Notes: a model not told the origin generated them from the sequence alone. DNA of 64,000 bases from Nonomuraea typhae (GCF_009760925.1 NZ_VRLV01000001.1:868001-932000), one strand, 5' to 3'. Shown: positions 28,301 through 37,737, counted from the stretch's first letter. Translations and numbers: made by a program.

Positions 28301-31300
28301 TTGTCGTTGTGCCTGGTCAGCGCCCATGGGACGGCCGCCTCCTGGTGGTACTCGAACCGGATCGTCGGCGTGCTCTCGCCCTGCTCGTAGGGGCCGGTGA
28401 TCGCGGTGGCGCGGCCGAACTCGTCCAGGACGTAGGTGGTCCGGTTGCCGTTGAGGTCGGTCTCGGTGAGCGTGGTGCCGAACCGCAGGTCGTAGGTCGC
28501 GCTGGAGAAGAGGCCGAAGCTGTCGCTGACCTTGGCGATGTGGGTCCTGGTCGGGGTGTCGTACTCGTAGGTCAGCTTGTAGCGCTGGCTGCCGGCGTTC
28601 GGCGGGTTCTCGACGGTCTCGAGGGTGCCGTCCGCCGTGTAGGTCAGGTCGGTGGCCTGGAAGGCGCCGCTCTCCAGGTACTGGCGGATCTGCGAGGGGT
28701 CGCCCGTGGCGCAGTCGATCGTCGCCTCGCGACGGCGCATGATCTGGCCGCCGCCGGTGACGGTGATCCCGGTCGCCGCGCTCACGTGGGTGCCGGGACA
28801 GTCGGAGTAGGTGGTCGTCGCGACGACGTCGTCGGCCGCGCCGGTGTCTCCGGCGTCGGTGAAGACGTCGATGTTGCCCAGCTCGTCGTAGTGGTTGGTG
28901 GTGAAGGTGCTCTTGCCGGGCGCCCCCTGTCCCTCGTTGAAGCGCTCGTCGGTACGGCGGAGCTGCGGGAAGATCGTCGCCGTGGTGCTGCCGGCGCCGG
29001 CGGGCTCGTCGCCCGTGGTGACGTCGCGCAGCACGTAGGTCTGCTCCAGGTCGGAGAAGACCGCGCTGCCGGCGTCGAGCCTGCGTTCCCTGCTCAGCAG
29101 GCCGCGGGTGTAGTAGCTGTCGGTGCGGTACTCCCGCACGAAGCTGCGGTAGACGGCGTTCGCGTCCAGGGTGTCGCGCTGCTGCTCGGTGACCTTGGCG
29201 TAGCCGTAGAACTCGCGCTCCAGCCGGTTGAAGACGCCGCCCTCGTAGGTGTAGGTGCTCACCTGGGTGTCCGCGCCGTCCCCGGCGTGCCCGTCGGTCA
29301 GGGTGACCTTGCTCATCACCCAGCGGGAGGCGGGGCTGGCCACGGTGTTGCCGTCGCGCTCGTACTCCAGCGTGAACGACGCGCCCAGCGGCCGCTGGAC
29401 CGACTTGAGCAGGTTGGTGCGGCCGGTCCGGTTGCGCGCGACCTTGAGCGAGCCGTCGCCGGTGCTGGCGACGTGGTCGGCGTAGCCGTCGCCGTCCACG
29501 TCACGCAGGCCCGCCTCGTCGCGGGACATGTTCTGCGAGCCGTCGGCGCCCGGGTTGATGATGATGTAGCACAGCGGGGTCGGCCAGCACAGCGGGCCGA
29601 TGCCGATGGTGAAGTACGCGCCGGCGCCCAGGCCGGTGTTGCCGGAGCAGATCCGGGCCTTGTCCCAGTCGATCCCGGCCAGCCCGACGCTGGTGTCGTC
29701 CTCGCACACCCCGTTGAGCGCGCCCTGCCACGGCACGGGGGCGGCGAAGCCGTTGCCGGTGTTGAAGCCGACGCGCATGCCGTCGCCGCCGGGCAGCACG
29801 CGGTCCATCAGCCCGTCGCCGTTGACGTCCTGGAGGGTGAAGGAGGTCTGCGACTTGTTCTTGCTCAGCGACAGGCCGCCGGCGAAGTCGTAGATGCCGG
29901 AGTTGAAGCCCAGCGACGCGCCGATGGAGCCGTTCTCGCTGGCCCCGTCGTTGACCCCGCCGGTGCCCCACGGCTCGGGGGCGGCGAAGGCGTAGCCGAG
30001 GTTGAGCGCGACCCGGCCGTCCTGGAACGCCCGGTCGGGCAGCCCGTCGCCGTTGACGTCGAGCAGGTCGTGCTGGGGCGTGGAGTCGCCGCGGCCGAGC
30101 CCGGCCGAGAGCCCCAACTCGGTCATCAGGCCGCCGGTGTCGCTGCCCTTCGGCGGCGCGTGCCCCGAGGTGTCGACCTCGCCGCGGCCGTTGGCCTTGA
30201 AGTGCGCCGGGCTGCCGCCCACGCCGACGTTGACCGCGCTCGCGTCGCTGTCGCGCGGCTTGCCCAGGCCGGCGACCTGGCGGTTGGCGGTCTCCAGGCC
30301 GCCGGTCATCGTCGAGTACTGCACGCGGCCGTTGCCCACGATGTCGGGGAAGTGGTCGCCGTTGAGGTCGAGGAAGTCGACCTCGCCGGTGGCGCTGCCG
30401 TCGGAGGCGGAGCCGGACAGGAACGACACGCCCGCGCCGACCGCGGTCTGCGAGGCGCGGCTGAGCCGGTTCACCGCGCGGCCGCCGGTGAAGTCGCCGG
30501 GCGCGGGGACGGTGATCTGGTCCAGGCCCATCCGGGAACTGGCGGCCGTGGCGGCCTTGACGTACTGCCGGTCGTCGGCGCTGCGCCAGGCGGCCTGGTC
30601 GGGGAACGGGCTGAACAGGTACGCCTTGGCCGTGCGCGGGTCGTAGGTGGAGTTCTCGTCGAACTCCTGCAGCAGGTCGGTCTCCACGATCGGCTGCGCC
30701 GCCCGGTCGCGGTTGCCGTTGTACCCGGCGTAGGCCCAGCCCCGGTACGGCTGCGCCAGCAGGCCGGGGAAGGCGGCCCGGTGGACCGCGCTGGGCACGG
30801 TGACCGTGCCGCCGCCGGTGGTGACCTCGACGCTCGCGCCGGTGATGGCCTCGCCCACCTGCGGGTCGTAGGCGGAGAAGTCGAAGAACAGCTGGTCGCC
30901 GGCCTGGACGTCCGCGCTCAGGGAGGCGCTCGCGCCGACGTTGACCGTCTGCTTGGCCAGGCGTTCGCCGCGCCGCTTCACGGTGAAGGTGACGGAGCCG
31001 GGGACGCTGCCCGTTGTCTGCGGATTTATGGTGATGGTTTCGGTCGCTGGGGCCGTCCACGCCTGCTGCGGGGCGGTGAGCCCGTTGACCGGGTACATGT
31101 CGATGTCGTACGGCGGGCGCAGCTGGACCAGCGGGTCGCCGTTCTCGTCCGTGATCGGCCCGGCGCCGGGCGCCTCGGTGTAGAACAGCTTCGGCGTCCA
31201 CTCCAGCTGCCGCAGGTCGATGGCGGAGTCCACCTTGACCCGCAGCAGGATGGCGTCCTGCTTGGCGACCGGGATGTCCAGGTTGACGGGGATGGCGCCG

Positions 31301-34086
31301 GTGTCCGCGGCGGCCAGGCTCTGGCTGGAGATCTGGCTGCCGTTGCGGAACACCAGCAGCTCGACGTCGTCGGTGGTGGCGCCCAGTTTGCGCAGGTCAC
31401 CGGTGAGCTTGACCTTCCCGTCCAGCGGCGCCTGCACCTGGACGCCGCGCCGCCCGGCCAGCACGAAGTCCTGCGCCGCCCGGTAGCCGTAGACGTTCAG
31501 GTTGTTGACGTCGGTGGCCGGGGTCACGTCGAGGTAGTCGATCGCCGGATCCCACGACACCTCGTCGAAGGCGCCGTCGAAGCGTGACTGCACGCGGAAG
31601 TAGAGGCGGTCGCCCTTGGCGACGGTGATCTCGGCCACGCCCGCCGGGGTCTTGGGGGCGTGGTCGGCCGCCCCGATGTCGCTGGACCACAGCTCGCCGC
31701 CGTTGTGCTGGATGGCCACGCGGACGCCGTCGGCCGTGCCGTACTCCTGGCGGGCCGGGCTCGTGTCCTCGATCAGCGCCACGTCGCCCGTGACCCGGAC
31801 CTTGCCCGCGAACGGCGCCACCCAGCGCCGGAGGGTGTCGGCCAGGGGGTTGTTGTCGATCTGCTGCTCGCGGACCGCCGCGAAGTCCTCGACGATCCCG
31901 GTGCCGTCGACCGCGCCGGAGCCGATGGGCACCGGGGTGTCGCCGCTGTTGGCGGTGAAGGTCGGGATGCCGTCGCCGTCGAGGTGGTTGAACCGGACGC
32001 TGCCGCCGGTCACCAGGTCCATCAGGCCGTCGCCGTTGACGTCGCTGAAGTACACCGAGTTGGTGGTGAACGTCTCGGCCCTGTTGGTGAAGACGTTGGC
32101 GACGAAGTACACCTCGCCGCCGAAGGAGAAGGTGCTGGAGGTCTCCTTGGTGAGGTCCGGCAGGGTCGGCACGCCGGCGGGTGCCCGGAAATCGGTGGAT
32201 CCGTCCGGCCCGGAATCGTTCAGCCGGAAGGAGATGCCGTTGCCCTTCTTGAACACCTTGTCCGGCAGGTTGTCGCCGTTGAGGTCGACCATGGCGAGCT
32301 TGCCGTCGGTGCGGCTGTGCTGGAAGCCGACCTTGCCGCCCGCGCTGAACTGCTTGGTGGGCGCGGTGGGGTTGAAGCCCACGTACAGGTGGCCGCCGAC
32401 GCTGGTGCTCAGCGCGCCGGACATGGCGCTGGCCTGGCCGTGATCGAGCAGTCCCGCGGTCACGCCGTCGCTGCCGACGCTCCAGTTCGTGCCGGCGGCG
32501 AAGCCCTCGTACCCGCCGCCGCCGTCGCGGACCTCGTCGTAGTAGCCGAAGGTGTGGGTGTGGAAGGCGGTGCCGTCCGCGCCGCGCTGGGTGACCGAGC
32601 GCAGCAAGCTCTTGCGGAAGGCGCCTTCCGTGTAGTCCAGGTCGTAGCTGCGCACGGCGGCGCCCTCGAACCTGATCTCGATGCGCTTGAGCAGCTCGGC
32701 GGTGACCATCTTGAAGCCGCCCTTGGCGTCGATGCCCACATCGGCGCGGCGGGTGTAGCCGGGCAGCTCGCTGTCGCGCACGAACCGCACCGTGTACGGC
32801 CCGGCCGCGCTGCCCGACCCGGTGTAGTTGATCTCGCGGGGGTAGAGCTGCTTCCCGGGGACGGTGCCGCCGGCGACACCGGCGTCGGTGACCGTCTGGT
32901 AGGTGTAGCGGACGGCGTTGCCGTACAGGTCGCGGACCTCGCTCAGCGCCCAGCGGAAGACGTTGCCGGCGGCGTCGGTCAGGCGGCTGGCCGCGTCGGC
33001 GCCGTAGAAGGAGCGGGTGCCGTCCTTCTCGGTGATCTCCCAGGAGTAGGTGTCCGGGCTGCTTCCATGCCGGACGATCGTGCGGAAGGCGCTTTCGACG
33101 CGGGTGTGGAAGACCTTCTCCGCGGTCCGCGGCTGTAACGCGCCGCGGTGCGCGACCGGGGTGAGCTGCTCGCCGCCGAAGACGTAGGTCTCGGTCTCGT
33201 CCTCGTCGTCGTAGCGGGGCACGCCCCAGCGGGTGTCGATCGTGACGGCGGGCGTGTCCAGGTCCCATCCGACGCCCAGCCAGCCGTTGCCCTGGGCGGA
33301 GGAGTAGCCGATGGTGAGCGAGGGCTGCATGCCGTGGCGGCCCTGCGGCAGCACGATCGGGTAGCTCAGCTTGGCGTCGCCGTGGCTGTCACCGGCCGGC
33401 GGCTCGACGAGGTTCATCCCCTCGGCCGGGTCGGCCGCCTTGATGCCCTTCATCGTCGTCGGGTCGTACGACAGGGTGCCCGGGTGGTCGGGCACCGTCA
33501 CCGTGGCCGCGATCATGTCGGTGAAGTGGTCGGACACGCTGCCGACGCGGCGGGCCGCCGTGTCCAGCTTCTCCCGCTCCAGCGCCGTCCAGCGGCGCGC
33601 CGCCTCGTCGTAGTAGAACGCGCGGACGTCCTCCTCGCCGAGACCCGCCGGGATCAGCGCCGGGTCGTACGGCAGGCTGATCTTCAGGTCCGCGCCGAAC
33701 GTCATGTGCGGCAGGAACCGGTAGCCCCGGCGCGGACCGGCCGTGACGTTGGTCATGCCCTGGTCCAGCGGGGGCAGGCTGTCCGCGCAGAGTGAGGTCC
33801 CGGTGATCGTCGTGGCCGTCGTCACCGCCTTCTCGCCGACGGCCACGCTCGCCGCGTCCTGGTTCAGCGTGGCCGTCGCGGTGGGGGTGGCGACGACGGC
33901 CGAGGTGGCGGGCAGCGCCGCCGCCGCACAGGCCAGGTCGGCCGTTTTCACCGCCTGTCCGGGAATCGGCGCGGAATCGGCGGGACGGGTGCTGACCATC
34001 AACGCCGTGCCGAGTAATGCCAGAACGGTCGCGATACGTAAAAGGCATAATTTCCGGAATTTGGGCGCGCGTAAACCAGGGGTCAT
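25375..34086 (-). CDS. giant SpvB/FG-GAP/RHS polymorphic toxin with nuclease-like tip
   Basis: This 2903-residue protein starts at ATG 34086 after GGAGAGG. A signal or anchor helix lies at residues 17-35 (LRIATVLALLGTALMVS). An SpvB-like domain includes LTIGYSSAQGNGWLGVGWDL (about 260-280). At least six FG-GAP/VCBS calcium-type repeats follow, such as DLNGDNLPDK (about 600), DVNGDGLMDL (about 680) and DVDGDGYADH (about 1530), with TcB-like parts. RHS/YD repeats run from about 1860 to 2540 and the core (YHSDHLGGTNFVSD to the DPDG end) from about 2545 to 2670. The last 233 residues form a variable tip with IPD, FTEVK and a later Q (D2742, E2770, K2772), matching a PD-(D/E)XK nuclease. The likely role is contact- or insecticide-type toxin delivery, with DNA as target. 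Confidence 0.88.
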   Translation of the reverse strand: MTPGLRAPKFRKLCLLRIATVLALLGTALMVSTRPADSAPIPGQAVKTADLACAAAALPATSAVVATPTATATLNQDAASVAVGEKAVTTATTITGTSLCADSLPPLDQGMTNVTAGPRRGYRFLPHMTFGADLKISLPYDPALIPAGLGEEDVRAFYYDEAARRWTALEREKLDTAARRVGSVSDHFTDMIAATVTVPDHPGTLSYDPTTMKGIKAADPAEGMNLVEPPAGDSHGDAKLSYPIVLPQGRHGMQPSLTIGYSSAQGNGWLGVGWDLDTPAVTIDTRWGVPRYDDEDETETYVFGGEQLTPVAHRGALQPRTAEKVFHTRVESAFRTIVRHGSSPDTYSWEITEKDGTRSFYGADAASRLTDAAGNVFRWALSEVRDLYGNAVRYTYQTVTDAGVAGGTVPGKQLYPREINYTGSGSAAGPYTVRFVRDSELPGYTRRADVGIDAKGGFKMVTAELLKRIEIRFEGAAVRSYDLDYTEGAFRKSLLRSVTQRGADGTAFHTHTFGYYDEVRDGGGGYEGFAAGTNWSVGSDGVTAGLLDHGQASAMSGALSTSVGGHLYVGFNPTAPTKQFSAGGKVGFQHSRTDGKLAMVDLNGDNLPDKVFKKGNGISFRLNDSGPDGSTDFRAPAGVPTLPDLTKETSSTFSFGGEVYFVANVFTNRAETFTTNSVYFSDVNGDGLMDLVTGGSVRFNHLDGDGIPTFTANSGDTPVPIGSGAVDGTGIVEDFAAVREQQIDNNPLADTLRRWVAPFAGKVRVTGDVALIEDTSPARQEYGTADGVRVAIQHNGGELWSSDIGAADHAPKTPAGVAEITVAKGDRLYFRVQSRFDGAFDEVSWDPAIDYLDVTPATDVNNLNVYGYRAAQDFVLAGRRGVQVQAPLDGKVKLTGDLRKLGATTDDVELLVFRNGSQISSQSLAAADTGAIPVNLDIPVAKQDAILLRVKVDSAIDLRQLEWTPKLFYTEAPGAGPITDENGDPLVQLRPPYDIDMYPVNGLTAPQQAWTAPATETITINPQTTGSVPGSVTFTVKRRGERLAKQTVNVGASASLSADVQAGDQLFFDFSAYDPQVGEAITGASVEVTTGGGTVTVPSAVHRAAFPGLLAQPYRGWAYAGYNGNRDRAAQPIVETDLLQEFDENSTYDPRTAKAYLFSPFPDQAAWRSADDRQYVKAATAASSRMGLDQITVPAPGDFTGGRAVNRLSRASQTAVGAGVSFLSGSASDGSATGEVDFLDLNGDHFPDIVGNGRVQYSTMTGGLETANRQVAGLGKPRDSDASAVNVGVGGSPAHFKANGRGEVDTSGHAPPKGSDTGGLMTELGLSAGLGRGDSTPQHDLLDVNGDGLPDRAFQDGRVALNLGYAFAAPEPWGTGGVNDGASENGSIGASLGFNSGIYDFAGGLSLSKNKSQTSFTLQDVNGDGLMDRVLPGGDGMRVGFNTGNGFAAPVPWQGALNGVCEDDTSVGLAGIDWDKARICSGNTGLGAGAYFTIGIGPLCWPTPLCYIIINPGADGSQNMSRDEAGLRDVDGDGYADHVASTGDGSLKVARNRTGRTNLLKSVQRPLGASFTLEYERDGNTVASPASRWVMSKVTLTDGHAGDGADTQVSTYTYEGGVFNRLEREFYGYAKVTEQQRDTLDANAVYRSFVREYRTDSYYTRGLLSRERRLDAGSAVFSDLEQTYVLRDVTTGDEPAGAGSTTATIFPQLRRTDERFNEGQGAPGKSTFTTNHYDELGNIDVFTDAGDTGAADDVVATTTYSDCPGTHVSAATGITVTGGGQIMRRREATIDCATGDPSQIRQYLESGAFQATDLTYTADGTLETVENPPNAGSQRYKLTYEYDTPTRTHIAKVSDSFGLFSSATYDLRFGTTLTETDLNGNRTTYVLDEFGRATAITGPYEQGESTPTIRFEYHQEAAVPWALTRHNDKFRSAADTVDTVTFVDGLRRGIQSKQDATVHTGEGGTPADVMSVSGRVTFDAFGRQVASRYPVTEPLGTPGAFNTAADSVAPTRLAFDVLDRNIRLTQPDDTEITTEYGFGPDRSGRTQFRQVVTDPKGHSKATFRDVREVLVGLRETHDGQPIWTSYAYSPLKELLRAEDDAGNATTQTFDNLGRRTEVHNPDSGRNRTEFDLANNAVARMNARGRRTTFSYDFNRVTAIGYPDFPGNNVTYAYGPPGADGNRAGRVSRVTDQSGSEERFYGRLGEVVKEVKTIAGFTGSPPKTYTTSYTYDTFGRLQSLVYPDSEVLTYRYDSGGMVRQATGVKGGHAYAYVNRMEYDKFGQRAFVEDGNGIRTSYAFDPIDRRLANLKSGPAGGPQPESLFQNLDYTYDDVGNLTELANDVAVPQPPTYGGPVTKTFAYDDLDRLVASTGSWRFAPNKTDRYRFTQSYDNLHNLTAKQQAHEIVQPSGSVVEQHKTTYSFSYEYGGPQPHAPTHIGGQTYTYDAGGNQTGWTDDQNGRRRTIVWDEENRIQSLFDNGHEKTYKYDDAGERVIKRGPQGETAYVNQWFTVRNGQIGTKHVFAGGSRMVSKLVKQDPQVVEQERYFYHSDHLGGTNFVSDADGRLYQHLEYFPSGETWAEEHNNTQRTPYQFSGKELDEETGLYYFGARYYDPRTGVWQSPDPALETNLGQLPESGTRTDQNLDTSVPTFLNVYNYADANPLSKIDPDGRQAVPLTTTRLRAIATAQGIGAGLSGVQFNRAVGRAFQDFALNRYGLLENFRSFASPARAAATGPGGPRSVIPDAVRHVTQVTLRWWIIPQLVPFANSSFTEVKAVSGTLTLSSSNHQIRGLIDVAARSPAGMATGPGRPLPVVTFITTADTIIGPDVVTEATRRGVALWQITAFEVPSSGGAAQIGFNPAILLNPSVFGRGTARPGPTGPFTPRPFGPAATPANPLDPDPAEVQ

Positions 34087-34115
34087 GACGACCTCTCCAG
34101 GGCGACTACCGGGAC

Positions 34116-34144
34116 GGCTGTTGTTCAGAGCCGGACGAACAGCC
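34116..34144. promoter_or_regulatory. inverted repeat in the toxin leader
   Basis: GGCTGTT (34116-34122) and AACAGCC (34138-34144) are perfect arms 15 bp apart, 30-58 bp upstream of the toxin start. The region 34087-34252 otherwise shows nothing I recognise. It could be an operator or an mRNA hairpin. Confidence 0.3.
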
Positions 34145-34252
34145 TGGAATGTATGACGGCATCGACGGGTTGCCTAGAGCGATGGCCGCCTCCGGTCAGG
34201 GGCCTTGACCACGGTAAATCAGCCCGTCCGCATCGCGCCGCCGTACCAGAGC

Positions 34253-34789
34253 TCACAAGCGGCGCATATAGGACCAAGCACCCACGACCAGCGCGCCCCC
34301 GAGCCCGCCGAAGGCCAGACCCCCGAACAAGACCATCCAGGTGATGTCCGCGCTGCCGGTGAAGGGGGCCGTCGGCGCGAACCGCGGCGTCACCCCGAGA
34401 AGACCGAGCACCACCATGACCAGCAGCACCACCCCGTACAACCCCAGGACCGCCCCCACCCCCCAGGCCGGGACCAGCGGCAGCCACGCGGGCACCCGAC
34501 GCCCGGCGAGAAGGGGCGTCCATCGCGGGAACACCATCCCCCACCGCTGCACCAGCCCGAGGCCGAGGAACACCCCGAGCAGCGCCGCCAGCACGGTCAG
34601 ATCCACGCCCACGGCTGCCAGCGCCCGATAGACGGCGCCCCCGTCGGCCTCGACCCCCCTCAGCCAGGTCTCGCCGGCCACGCCCAGGGCGTCGCCCCCG
34701 AGCGTCCAGACCGTCTTCACCCCCGCCCACGGCACCAGCCCGCACAACAGCAGGTAGACCGCCACCCGGACCCGCAACGACGCACCCAT
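34253..34789 (-). CDS. small integral membrane protein, unknown
   Basis: The 178-residue protein has four to five hydrophobic segments, for example VYLLLCGLVPWAGVKTVWTL, LTVLAALLGVFLGLGLV and GVGAVLGLYGVVLLVMVVLG. ATG 34789 is chosen because GGGAGGG precedes it; the longer upstream frame is not hydrophobic. No catalytic motif is visible. It is divergent from the FtsX-like permease, and the gap between them holds two palindromes, which suggests common regulation. Confidence 0.7.
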   Translation of the reverse strand: MGASLRVRVAVYLLLCGLVPWAGVKTVWTLGGDALGVAGETWLRGVEADGGAVYRALAAVGVDLTVLAALLGVFLGLGLVQRWGMVFPRWTPLLAGRRVPAWLPLVPAWGVGAVLGLYGVVLLVMVVLGLLGVTPRFAPTAPFTGSADITWMVLFGGLAFGGLGGALVVGAWSYMRRL

Positions 34790-34841
34790 GCGCCCTCCCT
34801 TCCGACACCACCCAGGGTCGTGCCGGAGGGCGGCGGCGCGC

Positions 34842-34859
34842 TTCCCCCGCACGGGGGAA
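34842..34859. promoter_or_regulatory. 18-bp palindrome TTCCCCCG-CA-CGGGGGAA
   Basis: Perfect 8-bp arms flank a CA spacer in the divergent promoter region between the membrane-protein gene (start 34789) and the FtsX-like permease gene. It could be an operator or hairpin. Confidence 0.45.
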
Positions 34860-34867
34860 CCTCCGCT

Positions 34868-34880
34868 GACATGAAATGTC
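34868..34880. promoter_or_regulatory. GACAT-GAA-ATGTC inverted repeat
   Basis: Perfect 5-bp arms lie 18 bp before the ATG at 34898. The GACA/TGTC arms resemble the TetR-type sites at 62.61-62.64 kb, so a TetR regulator is possible. Confidence 0.4.
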
Positions 34881-34897
34881 CGCCTTATGAGGAAGTC

Positions 34898-37245
34898 ATG
34901 CTCCAAGTGGTGACGAGAACTCTGGGACGTACGGCCGGCTCCCGGCAGGCTTGCCGGACATGAAGATCGGACCCTTCGTCGCGCTGGCCCTCGGCGCCCT
35001 GCTCTTCGCCACCACCGGGCTCGTCCTCACGGCCGCGATCACCGGAGGCCAGGCCGCCCCCGGCCGCTACGCCGCCGCCCCCGCCGTCGTCGTGACGGCC
35101 GCGGACCTGGCCGAACCCGGTCACGTCGACTACGCCGGCGGCGTCCCCGACCGCACCTTCTACGCCCAGCTCGAGGACGGCCCCGCCGAGCAGATCGGCC
35201 GCCCCTGGAGCGCGGCGGCGTTCTCGGGATACCGCCTGACCGCCGGCCGCGCCCCCCGCGACGGCGAGATCGTCGTCCCCGGCGGCACGCCCGGCCGGCG
35301 CGTCGGCGTACGGACGGCGGCCGGCACCCGCGCCTACACCGTGTCCGGCGCCACCGGGCAGGCCGAGTTCGAGTCGGCCGTGTTCTTCTCCGATGCCGAG
35401 GCCGCCCGGCTGGCGCCGCGCGCCGACGCGGTGATCCTGACCGAGCCGCCGCGCACGGTCCCGGCCGGGCTCAGGGTCCTGACCGGCGACGACCGCGCGC
35501 TGGCCGACCCGCGCGCCCGGCGCGACGCCGCGGCCCTGGCGGGGCTGACCACGGTCATGGGCCTGGCCACGGCGGTGGCCGCGTTCGTGTCGGTGTTCGT
35601 CGTGGCCGCGACCTTCGCCTTCTCGGTCACGCAGCGCCGCAGGGAACTGGCTCTCCTGCGCCTGGCCGGCGCCACCCCCGCGCAGGTCACCCGCACGGTG
35701 CTGGGCGAGGCCGCCCGGACGGGCGTGGCCGCCGCCGCCGCGGGCTGCGCCCTGGCCCTGCTCGCCGCCCCGGCGCTGGCACGGCTGCTGGCCGCCGCGG
35801 GCGCCGCGCCCGAGTGGTTCACCGTCGCGCCCTCGCTCGCCGCCCCGCTCGTGCTGCTCGTGGCGTTCGGCGCGGGCGTCGCGCTGGCGATCGGGGGCTC
35901 GGGGGCGGCAGCCGTACGCGCGGGCCGCATCCGCCCGATCGAGGCGCTGCGCGACGCCGAGGCGGACGAGCGGGCGATGACCCCGTTCCGCTGGGCGGGC
36001 GGGGTGGCGGCGCTGGCCGTCGCGGCCGGCGCGCTGGCCCTGACCTTCGCCCTGCCCGGCCCCTACGGCGCCGAACTGGCCCGCTACACGGGCCCCGCCC
36101 TCATCGTCGCGCTAGCGCTGCTGTCCCCGCCGGTCATCCGCCCGCTCACGCGCGTCCTGGTCCCCGGGGGCCTGCTCGTCCGCGCCAACACCCTGGCCTC
36201 CGTACGGCGGGCCGCCGCGGTCACCGCCCCCGTCCTTTTGACCGTGGGCCTGATGAGCACCCTGTGGGGCACGGCCGAAGCAGCCGGCGCCGCCGCCTCC
36301 CGGGCCGAGCGCCACGAGTACGCCGCCGCCACCTCGGTCGTCCTTCCGAAGGGCGCCCCCGGCCTCAACCGCGAGGTCACCGGCAGGCTCGCGGACCTCG
36401 ACGCGCTGACCGTCGCCACCACCACGCTCTACGCGGTGCCCGAGGCGGGCGTCCTCTACGGCCCGTCCCCCCAGCCGATCCCCTTCGACGCCCGCGCCGT
36501 CAACCGCGCCGACCTGCTCACCCTGCCCGTGCTCGCCGGCCGCCCTGCCGACCTGGACGACTCCTCGATCGTCGTGGACGAGACCCTGGGCCGCGCCGTG
36601 GGGGACGAGGTACGCGTCCTGCTGGCCGACGGCCGCCCCGTGACGCTGCGCGTGGTGGCCGTCACCGGGCTGGGCGGCTCCGGAGGCGGCGCCGTCGTCA
36701 CCGCCAGGCACGCGGGCACCGCCCTCCCCGCCGCCGCCTACGTCCGCGGCGACCTGCCCGCCGGCCTGCTGCACGACCTCCCCGTGACCGTCCTGCCGTT
36801 CGCGCAGTGGTCCGCCGCCGGCGAGGCCGGCCGCGCCCAGCAGGCACGGCTGGCGCTGCTCGCGGTAGGCGGCGTGGCCGTGCTGTACACCGGGGTGGCC
36901 GTGGCGAACACGCTGGTCATGTCCACCCGCCGGCGCTCCCGCGAACTGGCCCTCCTCCGCGCCGCCGGCGCCACCCCCGGCCAGGTCCTGCGCATGGTCG
37001 CCGCGGAGGCGGCCCTCGTGGTGACCATCGGCGCCCTGCTGGCCGGCGTCGTCACCGCCGTGACCTCGGGCGGACTGTGGCTCGCCCTGAACCGGGTCGC
37101 CGAAGGCACCCCGTGGTCGTTCCCCCTGGCGCCCTTCCTGGCCGGGACCGCCGCCTGCCTGGTGACCGCCCTGCTCTCGGCCGTGCTCCCCGCCGCCGGG
37201 GCCGCCCGATCACTGCCGTCCGCCTGCCCGTCGGCCCGTCCCTGA
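34898..37245 (+). CDS. FtsX-like ABC permease, possible frameshift at the N-terminus
   Basis: The main frame from ATG 34960 gives a 761-residue FtsX/MacB-type permease: a first helix (IGPFVALALGALLFATTGLV), a large extracytoplasmic domain, three helices near 200-340, a second domain and three final helices. RRELALLRLAGATPAQV and RRSRELALLRAAGATPGQV are the paired FtsX motifs. Upstream, ATG 34898 has a good GAGGA ribosome-binding site and reads MLQVVTRTLG, the usual FtsX-permease N-terminus, but in another frame that stops at 34961. A one-base shift near 34930 would join them. No ATPase gene is adjacent, which is unusual. Efflux or membrane-stress function is only inferred. Confidence 0.7.
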
Positions 37246-37281
37246 CAGGAGATGACAGTGAGAGCCGTCTAGGTTCGCCGC

Positions 37282-37737
37282 ATGAACGACTTCGACTTCT
37301 TCGAGGGCGCCTGGCATTCACGCCAGCGCAAGCTCACCAAGCGCCTGGCCGGCAGCGACGACTGGGAGGAGTTCCCCGGCTACACGGTCGCCACCCGGCA
37401 TCTCGGCGGCAACGCCAGCGTGGACGAGGTCACCTTCCCCACGAAGGGGATCTCCGGGCTGACCGTCCGCCTGTTCGACCCCGCCACCGGCCTCTGGTCG
37501 ATCTACTGGGTGAGCGGCACGGACCCCGTGCTCGGGCTGCCGCCGACCGTGGGGCGCTTCGACGGCGACCGCGGCGCGTTCTTCTGCGACGACCGGCACG
37601 AGGGCACCCCCGTCCGCTGTCGCTTCCTGTGGCTCAAGGCAGGCCCGGACCACTGCCGCTGGGAGCAGGCGTTCTCGGTGGACGGCGAGCGAACCTGGGA
37701 GACCAACTGGACCGCCGACTTCACCCGGGCCGGCTGA
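37282..37737 (+). CDS. DUF1579-like lipocalin-type protein
   Basis: The 151-residue protein starts FDFFEGAWHSRQRKL and contains FPGYTVATRHLGGNASVDE and GLTVRLFDPATGLWSIYWV, a pattern shared with actinobacterial DUF1579-type or nitrobindin-like beta-barrel proteins that may bind small hydrophobic ligands. It has no signal peptide. It follows the FtsX-like permease by 36 bp on the same strand, so the two may be co-transcribed. The function is unknown. Confidence 0.65.
   Translation: MNDFDFFEGAWHSRQRKLTKRLAGSDDWEEFPGYTVATRHLGGNASVDEVTFPTKGISGLTVRLFDPATGLWSIYWVSGTDPVLGLPPTVGRFDGDRGAFFCDDRHEGTPVRCRFLWLKAGPDHCRWEQAFSVDGERTWETNWTADFTRAG

Noticed and set aside
27286..31587. 1433-residue open frame on the plus strand inside the toxin gene
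   Set aside because: It is antisense to the 2903-residue toxin, whose domains are clear. The product is a Val/Gly/Arg/Ala-rich shadow typical of GC-rich DNA.
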